Shown in pieces: positions 1-5,297 of a stretch of DNA of 5,346 nucleotides. Below the pieces are notes generated by a model. It saw nothing but the letters and a program-made list of their open reading frames with translations. It ran no database searches and was not told the DNA's origin. The stretch spans positions 1-5,346 of the forward strand of contig JACCXA010000217.1 in the NCBI GenBank assembly GCA_013697365.1, in the 5' to 3' direction. The stretch is from Chthoniobacterales bacterium. GTDB lineage: Bacteria > Verrucomicrobiota > Verrucomicrobiia > Chthoniobacterales > UBA10450. Each line of letters begins with the position of its first letter. Position 1 is the stretch's first letter. A program made the position numbers and the translations under genes.

Positions 1-183
1 GAGCATCCCGGTGATCTGGAAAGTGCTGAAACCGAACTCGGCCACCATGCCCGGCGTGGCGAAGCGGAAGTTGTAGCGGCACATGTAGTACGACGCGTAG
101 AGCAAGCCAATCAGGCCCCAATTCAAACCGCGCCGCGGGCGAAATCCAGGCGGATAGGTTCCCTGAGTAGTCTCCGAGTTCAC
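1..183 (-). CDS. MFS transporter, organophosphate:phosphate antiporter (GlpT/UhpT-like) type, N-terminal fragment
   Basis: Partial gene: 61 codons from a GTG start at 183-181, with the rest beyond the left edge. A short polar leader is followed by a first membrane helix starting near residue 22 (WGLIGLLYASYYMCRYNF). The YASYYxxRxNF pattern and the following ATPGMVAEFGFS resemble the start of GlpT/UhpT-type antiporters, where the matching segment reads YYLVRKNFALAMP and its arginine (Arg45 in E. coli GlpT) helps bind phosphate. Arg36 here is the likely equivalent. The family acts in the inner membrane and exchanges phosphorylated sugars or glycerol-3-phosphate for phosphate, but the substrate cannot be judged from this fragment. 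The start is uncertain. No in-frame ATG lies upstream, the frame stays open back to at least 342, and further GTG/TTG codons occur at 273-271, 315-313 and 312-310. The GTG at 183 gives a leader length similar to GlpT. No Shine-Dalgarno sequence is visible. The gene is divergent from the MerR-type regulator and could be its target. Confidence 0.75.
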   Translation of the reverse strand, partial: MNSETTQGTYPPGFRPRRGLNWGLIGLLYASYYMCRYNFRFATPGMVAEFGFSTFQITGML

Positions 184-228
184 GCCGTCGAAGATGTGCG
201 TCGGTCGCGGGCAGGCACAATCACAAAA

Positions 229-241
229 CAGGGCGTCCCTG
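229..241. repeat. Small hairpin CAGGG-CGT-CCCTG
   Basis: A perfect 5-bp inverted repeat with a 3-nt loop. Read on the minus strand it is followed by TTTTG, so it looks like a very short terminator or attenuator in the leader of the transporter transcript. The stem is too short to be convincing as a terminator, and it could be chance or part of a protein-binding site. Confidence 0.25.
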
Positions 242-317
242 ACTTGCGAAAGCGCGGGTCCACACTGCCGCACGTGGTGGGCAGGACGAAGGCAGCGTGT
301 GCCTGCATCCAACACGT

Positions 318-334
318 TTCTGTCTACGTTCTGT
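318..334 (+). promoter_or_regulatory. Two TTCTGT direct repeats with 11-bp period
   Basis: TTCTGT occurs at 318-323 and again at 329-334, exactly 11 bp apart, just upstream of the regulator's start. From memory, CarH of Thermus recognises tandem 11-bp direct repeats rather than a single classical MerR palindrome, so the spacing suits this family. The match is only six bases in two copies, so it is a candidate site and not a firm one. Confidence 0.35.
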
Positions 335-345
335 TTAGGAACGTA
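325..345. promoter_or_regulatory. Inverted repeat over the RBS and start codon of the MerR/CarH-like gene
   Basis: TACGTTC (325-331) and GAACGTA (339-345) are exact reverse complements separated by 7 nt. The right arm ends on the A of the ATG at 345, and the AGGA ribosome-binding site (337-340) straddles the loop and right arm. A dimeric regulator bound here would block transcription or initiation, and in RNA the hairpin could hide the ribosome-binding site. Either way autoregulation is plausible. The repeat is seen directly; the role is inferred. Confidence 0.5.
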
Positions 346-1295
346 TGAAGCCGGTTCGAACCATCAAATTTGTCGCGCGCCATACCGGTCTGTCGGTGCA
401 TACGATCCGCGTCTGGGAAAAGCGTCACGGGGCGGTGCGCCCGATCCGCGCGAGCAACAACCGTCGGCTTTATACCGAAGAAGATGTGGAGCGCCTGCGT
501 CTCCTGCGCGAGGCGACCCTCGCGGGGCATACCATCAGTCAGATTGCCCAATCGAGCTTGCCAGAACTCCACCGCCTTTTGCGCGATGTGGGGGAAGCAG
601 TTCCAGCGGGCGCAAAAGCCGAGCAGACGGATGAGATCGAAGAACTGATCGGGTCGGCGCTCGCGGCGGTAACATCATTCGAAGCACGCTCCACTTTAAA
701 GCTACTCGATCGGGCGGCTGTCGAACTCGGTTCGCCGGCGGTGCTCCAGAAGTTCATCGTGCCGCTGGCCGAGCGCGTCGGAGAGCTTTGGAGGGATGGT
801 GAACTGACGATCGCACACGAGCATTTCGCGTCGCATCACATCACGGAGTTTTTGGCGACCTTCGCGCGGCCCTACACGGAGAATGTCTCCGCGTTGCATC
901 TGGTGCTGGCCACACCGCCGGGTCAGCTGCACGAACTCGGCGCGATCATTGTCGCAGCGGCGGCGCGCAGTCACGGTTGGCGCACGACGTATCTCGGTCC
1001 GGCCTTGCCGGTCGAAGAGTTTGTGGGGGCGCTGCGCAATCTTCAACCGCGCGCCGTCGGCCTCAGCATCGTCTTTCCACCGGATGACGAAGCTTTGCGC
1101 CGCGACCTGCGCAAGCTCGGCGAGCTGCTCCCGCGGGAGTGTGCTTTGCTCATCGGCGGCCAGTCTTCCGGCGCTTACGAAGACGTCTTACGCGAGATCA
1201 AGGCTATCGAAGTGAAAAGCCTTGAGGAACTTTATCCAGTGCTCGACGCCTTGCAGCGGAGCAAGCGAAGGCCGGCGTCGAAGCGTGCAAAATGA
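345..1295 (+). CDS. MerR-family regulator with B12-binding domain, CarH/LitR-like photoreceptor
   Basis: A 316-residue protein. Residues 5-75 form a MerR-type winged helix (TGLSVHTIRVWEKRHG, then the RLYTEEDVERLRLL wing and helix). Residues 95-170 resemble the helical cap of methionine-synthase-type cobalamin modules, and 181-305 the Rossmann-like B12 fold. W149-x9-E159-H160 matches the W-x9-EH signature of CarH, in which adenosylcobalamin is packed beside these residues. QLHELG (194-199) fits the DxHxxG/ExHxxG loop, with H196 as predicted lower axial cobalt ligand. S241 and GG 271-272 complete the usual H/S/GG set. The acidic residue of that loop is Gln194 here. In known CarH proteins the dark, B12-bound tetramer represses DNA, and light breaks the Co-C bond and releases it. 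That this protein senses light is inferred from the motifs. Start ATG 345 has AGGA 4 nt upstream. The tail is lysine/arginine-rich (KRRPASKRAK). The downstream gene begins 37 bp later and is probably co-transcribed. No carotenoid gene is in the window. Confidence 0.88.
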   Translation: MKPVRTIKFVARHTGLSVHTIRVWEKRHGAVRPIRASNNRRLYTEEDVERLRLLREATLAGHTISQIAQSSLPELHRLLRDVGEAVPAGAKAEQTDEIEELIGSALAAVTSFEARSTLKLLDRAAVELGSPAVLQKFIVPLAERVGELWRDGELTIAHEHFASHHITEFLATFARPYTENVSALHLVLATPPGQLHELGAIIVAAAARSHGWRTTYLGPALPVEEFVGALRNLQPRAVGLSIVFPPDDEALRRDLRKLGELLPRECALLIGGQSSGAYEDVLREIKAIEVKSLEELYPVLDALQRSKRRPASKRAK

Positions 1296-1332
1296 CTCTT
1301 GCGATTCCGTGACCGCGGGTGGAACGAAGCGC

Positions 1333-1872
1333 ATGCCGCTGAACGTTGAAAACCTGCACATCGGGATGAAGGTATTGCACCCGCGCTACGGCGTTGGCGT
1401 AGTCCGCTCTTTGACTGAACAGACTGCTGAGATCAATTTCGAGGACGCCCCCCGAACGGTAGCGCCCGCCGCAAGCGGCCTGACCTCGGCGGAACCAACC
1501 GCGACGCTCACGGAATTGCAGGTGCCACTCGAGGTCCTGATTCGCGACACGGCGCAGAGCGTCGTCTCGGCCCTGGGCTTGGAGAAGGCGGACGTGATTG
1601 AAGGCCTGGCCAATCGCTGGCAGCGCGGGAGCCTGATCATACAGTCAGCGGATTCATCGCTCCAGCCGAAGGAAGTGCCGTTGGAGACATTCTTTCACAA
1701 GATTGTAATGATCCGAAACAATCTGCGAGTGCTCGAGCAAAACGTGAACGCGAACGAGAAGTTGAGCGACGCGGATAAGTTTGATCTGCAGCAGTACATC
1801 ACGCGCTGTTACGGCTCGCTCACAACGTTCAATGTCCTCTTTAAGGACAAGGACGATCAGTTTCGAAGTTAA
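1333..1872 (+). CDS. Conserved protein of unknown function with CarD/tudor-like N-terminal segment
   Basis: A 179-residue protein if started at ATG 1333, preceded by GGTGGA about 8 nt upstream. The frame is open back to 1222, but those codons overlap the regulator gene and read as low-complexity shadow, so 1333 is preferred. Residues 8-45 (IGMKVLHPRYGVGVVRSL, then TAEINFED) look like the small beta-barrel that starts CarD/CdnL and Mfd RNA-polymerase-interacting domains (V-x-HPxxGxGxV). Residues 62-90 are a predicted helical linker. The rest (KEVPLETFFHKIVMIRNNLRV, then LSDADKFDLQQYITRCYGSLTTFNVLF) is strongly patterned and resembles, from memory, a hypothetical protein common in Verrucomicrobiota. 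No catalytic motif, signal peptide or membrane helix is visible, so it is likely cytosolic. It follows the regulator at 37 bp on the same strand and converges with the permease gene after a 31-bp gap. Its function is unknown. A transcription-related role is only suggested by the N-terminal fold. Confidence 0.8.
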   Translation: MPLNVENLHIGMKVLHPRYGVGVVRSLTEQTAEINFEDAPRTVAPAASGLTSAEPTATLTELQVPLEVLIRDTAQSVVSALGLEKADVIEGLANRWQRGSLIIQSADSSLQPKEVPLETFFHKIVMIRNNLRVLEQNVNANEKLSDADKFDLQQYITRCYGSLTTFNVLFKDKDDQFRS

Positions 1873-1903
1873 GCGGCGGCGGTCGGCCAGGGAGATGTGT
1901 GCG

Positions 1904-3433
1904 TTATAAGCGCAGGCCCTTCGGGATGACGAAGCGATCGAGAAGGTCGAACGACCACTGGACCAAGAGTGCGAGGACAGCGGCTGGGATGGCGCCCTGG
2001 AGGATGGTGGCGTGATCATTCAGGTTCAGCCCACTGATGATTGGCTCGCCCAGTCCGCCGGCTCCGATTAGGGCGGCAAGAGTCGCCGTCCCAATGTTAA
2101 TGACGGCGCTGGTCTTGATCCCAGCCAAAATGGTGCGGGAGGCCATCGGGAGATAAATTTGTCGCAGCCGTGCTCCACTCGTTAGGCCGAGCGCGATGGC
2201 GGATTCGCGAATGGGCTGGGCGATATCCTGTAAACCGCTCGCCGTGTTGCGGACGATTGGGAGTAGTCCGTAGAGGAAAAGAGCAGCGATCGCAGTCCGG
2301 GCACTAATCCCGAAAAATGGCACGGGGACGAGAAGCGCTAGTAACGCGAGCGACGGGATGGTTTGCACGGCGCTGGTCACGGCCAGGATGGCGTGACCGA
2401 TGGCGCCGCCTTTACTTGCCATAATCCCGAGTGGAACGCCGACGATGACAGCGAGGAGCAGGGAAATGCCGGCCAGCTGCAGATGTCGCGCCGTCCAGCG
2501 CAAGAGCTTGCTCGCCAGCGTTTCCGATCCGCCCGAAGCGAAAGTTTCGCCACGTTCCCGGAAATATGATCCAGCCGCGCGCGCATAATCTTTCGTGCGC
2601 TCCGCTTCCGCGTTCAGTCGAATCATGCGGGCTTCATCGAGCGAGCCTGCTATCCTTTGGAGCGAGCCAATCGCTTCAGCCGGGAGCGAAAGTCGGTGAA
2701 GGAAGACCGCTTTGTATTGCGGGAAAAATCGCAGGTCGTCCTCAAGCGCGACGAGGTTGTTTTCCGCGATCTTTGCATCGGTCGAATAGGCGTCTTTCAC
2801 ATCGATCGAGCGGTTGCGGAGAGCTTCGTAACCAAGGCCGTGGTCGATGCCCTTGAGGTCGCGTTGTGCGAGTCGATAGCGACCAGCCAGCGGGGGCCAG
2901 CCATCCTGGCGATTGAGGAACTCGTGCGTCAGGCCAAATCTTAATTCCGGATGATCACGCAAGTCGCTGATCTTGCTGATGCGCGCCTTCTCTGCCGCGT
3001 CCCGGCGCATGACGAGCGCATACGTGTTGTTGAAGCCAAGTTCGTCAGTCATGCCGACCCCGGCTTTGGCCAGTTCCGCGCGAATGGCTTCGGGAGAAAC
3101 CATCGCGGGACTTTTCAGGATCTCTTCGGCAATGGTGCCGGTGTATTCTGGATAGACCGCGATCTGCCCTGTGCGTAACGCTTCCCAGAGGATGATCGTC
3201 CCGCCCATGCCTTGCCGGTGCTCGGCGGGGAGGCCGCCGTCCGAGAGGGCGTGCTTCGCGATCTCGGCCAGCACGTAAGACTCGGTAAATTTCTTTGAGC
3301 CGATGATGAGCGGCTTTCCCGACGCGCAAACGGCAGAGAAAAGAAGCAGGAAAACAGGAAGGCAATAGCGACGCGTTGACCTTCTTCTCGCCTGCTTCCC
3401 TTCCTGCCTTCCTGCTTTTCTGATCGTTCTCAT
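1904..3433 (-). CDS. ABC transporter substrate-binding domain fused to permease (OpuC/ProX + OpuB/ProW, EgtU-like)
   Basis: A 509-residue fusion. Residues 1-22 are an unusually long, highly basic leader and 23-38 a hydrophobic signal segment (LPVFLLLFSAVCA). Residues 41-295 are an OpuAC/ProX-type binding domain (IIGSKKFTESYVLAEI, GMGGTIILWEAL, VYPEYTGTI, FNNTYALVMRR). Residues 315-505 form the permease domain with several membrane helices and the EAA loop at about 410-438 (ESAIALGLTSGARLRQIYLP), which contacts the ATPase. The family imports quaternary-amine solutes (glycine betaine, choline, carnitine), and EgtU, a member, imports ergothioneine. No lipobox is evident, so the binding domain is probably tethered outside the membrane by the permease. 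The domain order is binding-first. EgtU of Helicobacter, as I recall it, is permease-first. ATG 3433 overlaps the ATPase stop as ATGA, indicating translational coupling, and no alternative start lies near the signal segment. The egtBD genes upstream suggest ergothioneine, hercynine or a related betaine as substrate. This is an inference. Confidence 0.88.
   Translation of the reverse strand: MRTIRKAGRQEGKQARRRSTRRYCLPVFLLLFSAVCASGKPLIIGSKKFTESYVLAEIAKHALSDGGLPAEHRQGMGGTIILWEALRTGQIAVYPEYTGTIAEEILKSPAMVSPEAIRAELAKAGVGMTDELGFNNTYALVMRRDAAEKARISKISDLRDHPELRFGLTHEFLNRQDGWPPLAGRYRLAQRDLKGIDHGLGYEALRNRSIDVKDAYSTDAKIAENNLVALEDDLRFFPQYKAVFLHRLSLPAEAIGSLQRIAGSLDEARMIRLNAEAERTKDYARAAGSYFRERGETFASGGSETLASKLLRWTARHLQLAGISLLLAVIVGVPLGIMASKGGAIGHAILAVTSAVQTIPSLALLALLVPVPFFGISARTAIAALFLYGLLPIVRNTASGLQDIAQPIRESAIALGLTSGARLRQIYLPMASRTILAGIKTSAVINIGTATLAALIGAGGLGEPIISGLNLNDHATILQGAIPAAVLALLVQWSFDLLDRFVIPKGLRL
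3337..3421. repeat. Imperfect inverted repeat of purine-rich GCAGGAAG units inside the start of the permease fusion gene
   Basis: The left arm (about 3337-3363) holds AGAAAAG, GCAGGAA and CAGGAAGG. The right arm (about 3390-3421), read in reverse complement, gives AGAAAAG, GCAGGAA, GGCAGGAAGG and GGAAGCAGG, so the arms pair with a few mismatches and a 2-nt slip. The right arm is itself a short tandem array. The stretch encodes the odd basic leader (KAGRQEGKQARRRS) and signal region of the fusion protein. It looks like a dispersed repeat that has been absorbed into the reading frame, though low-complexity drift is possible. Confidence 0.5.
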
Positions 3434-4191
3434 GCAAAAGCGAGGCTGCGTTGCGCGCTGATGAACTCAGTCACGAACTCGCTCCCGGGACGATCACGCA
3501 GGTCCCCCAGCAAACCCTGCTGAATGACGCGGCCTTCGTTCAACAAGACGATGTGATCTCCGAGGAAAGCGGCTTCCGCGAGATCGTGCGTAACGAGAAT
3601 GGCAGTTTGTTGAAGGCGCTGGAAAATTTCCTTCAAGTCTTTTTGCAAGCCAGCGCGCACCAGCGGGTCGAGTGCCGCGAACGGTTCATCGAGCAAAAGC
3701 AACTCGGGCGATAAAGCCAGCGCCCGCATGAGGCTGACACGCTGACGCTGCCCGCCGGAAAGCTGGCCCGGATAACGGTCCAACGCCTCCGCCGGAAAAC
3801 GCGTGAGTGTCGCGAGTTCGTCGAGGCGGGTGATCAGTTCTACCTCGGTCCTTCCGAGGTGGCGGGCCATGAGCACGACGTTGTCGCGTGCGGTGAGATG
3901 CGGGAACAAGCCGCCGTCCTGGATGACGTAGCCAACGCGATGCCGGAACTCCGCAATGTTTTTCGGCGACATCCTGTCGCCGTCGAACTGGATAAGACCG
4001 CCATCGGGTTCCAGCAGGCGAATGATGAGGCGAAGAATCGTTGATTTGCCGCAGCCGCTCGGGCCGATGAGCACGGTGGTCTGGCCGCGTGCAAAACGCA
4101 GATTGGTCGGATGAAGAGCGGTACCTGCTTCGAAGTTCTTGCTGACATCGAGCAGCTCGATCATCGGTTTGGCGTCCGGCGTGTTTGTCAT
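3430..4191 (-). CDS. ABC transporter ATPase, OpuA/ProV type without CBS domains (EgtV-like)
   Basis: A 253-residue cytoplasmic ATPase that should power the adjoining permease fusion. All catalytic motifs are intact: Walker A GPSGCGKST (43-51), Q-loop Q91 in YVIQDGGLFPHLT, signature LSGGQRQR (144-151), Walker B LLLLDEP (164-170) with catalytic E169, D-loop ALDP (173-176) and H-loop H202. The IQDGGLFPHLT form of the Q-loop is typical of quaternary-amine (glycine betaine/proline) importers. The protein ends soon after the core fold. It lacks the C-terminal CBS pair through which OpuA/OpuCA ATPases sense ionic strength, so osmotic gating is unlikely by that route. The stop overlaps the next start as ATGA. 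ATG 4191 lies inside the end of a dispersed repeat, has no Shine-Dalgarno sequence, and cannot be extended far because an in-frame stop lies at 4215-4213. The ATG at 4164 (residue 10) is an alternative start, right before the conserved IELLDVSK. Confidence 0.92.
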   Translation of the reverse strand: MTNTPDAKPMIELLDVSKNFEAGTALHPTNLRFARGQTTVLIGPSGCGKSTILRLIIRLLEPDGGLIQFDGDRMSPKNIAEFRHRVGYVIQDGGLFPHLTARDNVVLMARHLGRTEVELITRLDELATLTRFPAEALDRYPGQLSGGQRQRVSLMRALALSPELLLLDEPFAALDPLVRAGLQKDLKEIFQRLQQTAILVTHDLAEAAFLGDHIVLLNEGRVIQQGLLGDLRDRPGSEFVTEFISAQRSLAFA

Positions 4192-4301
4192 GCTGAGCGA
4201 AGTCGAAGCATCTCACGCATTCCTTCGATCAGCATGCCGGCGGCGATCGCGCAGGGTTGGGGAAATCCCTGGACTTCGCTCCGATGCGCTCGGCATGACA
4301 A
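4185..4301. repeat. REP/BIME-like palindromic dispersed repeat between egtD and the ATPase gene
   Basis: The left arm TTGTCATGCTGAGCG (4185-4199) pairs with CGCTCGGCATGACAA (4287-4301) at 14 of 15 positions, and GAGCGAAGTC (4195-4204) pairs perfectly with GACTTCGCTC (4272-4281). The two pairings are in register once a 10-nt insert (CGATGCGCTC, 4282-4291) is removed from the right side, so the ends were originally about 20-bp inverted repeats. An inner hairpin (CAGGG 4252-4256, CCCTG 4267-4271) lies between. The motif GTCATGCTGAGCGAAGTCGA is, from memory, a widespread bacterial intergenic repeat. It fills nearly all of the 134-bp gap. In the transcript it would fold into a long stem that could terminate or stabilise the mRNA between egtD and the transporter genes. 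No transposase is present. Confidence 0.75.
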
Positions 4302-4325
4302 GCTGCCAGTTCTGAGCGGATTCGC

Positions 4326-5297
4326 CTAGTCGTTCACCACGAAGTGGAAGACCGCAAAAAGTTGCTCCGGATCTGTCCACATTCGCGAGAGCCGGAAGCC
4401 GGCGCTGCGAGCAAGCTTCTCGAAGCCTTCGGGCGTGTGTTTGTAGGAATATTCGGTGATGATTTTTTCACGATCGGCGAAGCGAAATTCGTGCTCGCCA
4501 AGATGAACGCGCTGCTCGCCGCGAGCGAGCAAGTGCATCTCGATGCGGCCCAGCTCGCGTTTGTAAACCGCGCGATGCTGCCAGCAGGAGAGGGCGAAAT
4601 CCGCGCCCAGCTCGCGATTGGCACGTGCCAAAAGATTCAGATTGAATTGCGCGGTCACGCCAGCGGCGTCGTTGTAGGCCGGCTCGAGAATCTCGGCAGA
4701 TTTTTCCAAGTCCACTCCGATGATCAAGCCGCCGCTCTTCCCGCAAAGCCGGCAAACGCGGGCGAGAAAGTGCCCGGCATCTTCCGGTTTCAGGTTGCCG
4801 ATGGTGGAACCCGGAAAGTAAACCGCGACGTGGTCCGGCCTGCGCGCGGGCGTAGGCAGCGTGATGGGCTGCAGGTAATCAGCACAGACGGGCAGGATCT
4901 CGAGGCCCGGCATTGCTTCCTGCAATTCCTGCGCGGATTCGATCAAGCGCTGCTTCGAGATGTCGACCGGCACATACGCGATGGGATTCTCGAGATGATC
5001 GAGCAACATCCGCGTTTTGACGCCCGCGCCCGTGCCGAAGCCAACCAGCTCCGCATTTGTTCCGATGGACGAGCCCATCTCCGCGCCGTGTTCCCGTAGA
5101 ATCTGGGTTTCGGTGCGCGTGATGTAATATTCGGGCAGCTCGCAGATTTTTTGGAACAATTCCGAGCCGCGCTCGTCGTAGAAAAATTTACTCGGCAGAG
5201 TGGGTGGCGTGCTCGACAAGCCTGCGATTGCCTCAGCGAGAAAATCCGAGGCGGCAGGCTCCAGGTCAAGCACCGTGACCCCGCGGGCGCTGGTCAT
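4326..5297 (-). CDS. egtD: L-histidine N-alpha-methyltransferase EgtD (ergothioneine synthesis)
   Basis: 323 residues, the usual EgtD length. The enzyme transfers three methyl groups from S-adenosylmethionine to the alpha-amino group of histidine, giving hercynine, the first step to ergothioneine in the cytosol. Family hallmarks run in order: SKFFYDERGSELFQKICELPEYYITRTE (36-63), SAM loop LVGFGTGAGVKTRMLL (84-99), YVPVDIS (108-114), FPGSTIGN (161-168), AYNDAAGVTAQFNLNLL (207-223), RIEMHL (251-256) and ITEYSYK (280-286). Substrate-pocket residues known from the mycobacterial enzyme (Tyr56, Asn166, Tyr206, Glu282, Ser284) have clear counterparts at Y58, N168, Y208, E282 and S284. The SAM loop has Gly86 where many EgtDs have Glu in VELGSG or VEFGSG. 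ATG 5297 overlaps the preceding egtB stop as ATGA, so translation is probably coupled. The transporter genes follow after a 134-bp, repeat-filled gap on the same strand. Confidence 0.95.
   Translation of the reverse strand: MTSARGVTVLDLEPAASDFLAEAIAGLSSTPPTLPSKFFYDERGSELFQKICELPEYYITRTETQILREHGAEMGSSIGTNAELVGFGTGAGVKTRMLLDHLENPIAYVPVDISKQRLIESAQELQEAMPGLEILPVCADYLQPITLPTPARRPDHVAVYFPGSTIGNLKPEDAGHFLARVCRLCGKSGGLIIGVDLEKSAEILEPAYNDAAGVTAQFNLNLLARANRELGADFALSCWQHRAVYKRELGRIEMHLLARGEQRVHLGEHEFRFADREKIITEYSYKHTPEGFEKLARSAGFRLSRMWTDPEQLFAVFHFVVND

Larger units (their letters stand above)
184..344. promoter_or_regulatory. Divergent intergenic region between MFS transporter and CarH-like regulator
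   Basis: This stretch of about 160 bp must hold the promoters of both divergent genes. I see no convincing sigma-70 -35/-10 pair on either strand. What it does hold is a small hairpin at 229-241, a CACGTG palindrome at 270-275, two TTCTGT repeats (318-323 and 329-334), and an inverted repeat ending on the regulator's start codon (325-345). The position is typical for a MerR-family protein that controls itself and a divergent neighbour. This is inference from layout only. Confidence 0.5.

Noticed and set aside
270..275. CACGTG palindrome as an operator
   Set aside because: A single 6-bp palindrome in GC-rich DNA is expected by chance, and no second copy is nearby.
194..634. 146-codon plus-strand open frame overlapping the MerR/CarH-like gene
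   Set aside because: Its product is low-complexity and Arg/Ser/Gly/Pro-rich, and the overlapping frame at 345 carries clear MerR and B12-binding motifs.
1873..1903. Possible terminator in the convergent gap
   Set aside because: Only a weak near-palindrome around 1899-1913 (TGCG-TTATAAG-CGCA) is visible, with a 4-bp stem, no T-run, and overlap with the permease stop codon.
3045..3437. 130-codon minus-strand frame overlapping the permease fusion start
   Set aside because: It is an out-of-frame reading of the binding domain and the purine-rich repeat. The in-frame product has a full binding domain and permease.
4185..4301. CRISPR repeat or insertion sequence
   Set aside because: There is one inverted pair only, no regularly spaced direct repeats, no transposase and no clear target-site duplication. 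REP/BIME-like is the better description.
4192..4325. Separate small gene in the gap between egtD and the ATPase
   Set aside because: Open frames here are just readings of the palindromic repeat, with in-frame stops and no ribosome-binding site.
4344..5099. 251-codon open frame on the plus strand opposite egtD
   Set aside because: It is fully antisense to a well-conserved egtD. Its translation has no recognisable motif, and it is explained by high GC content and codon bias on the other strand.
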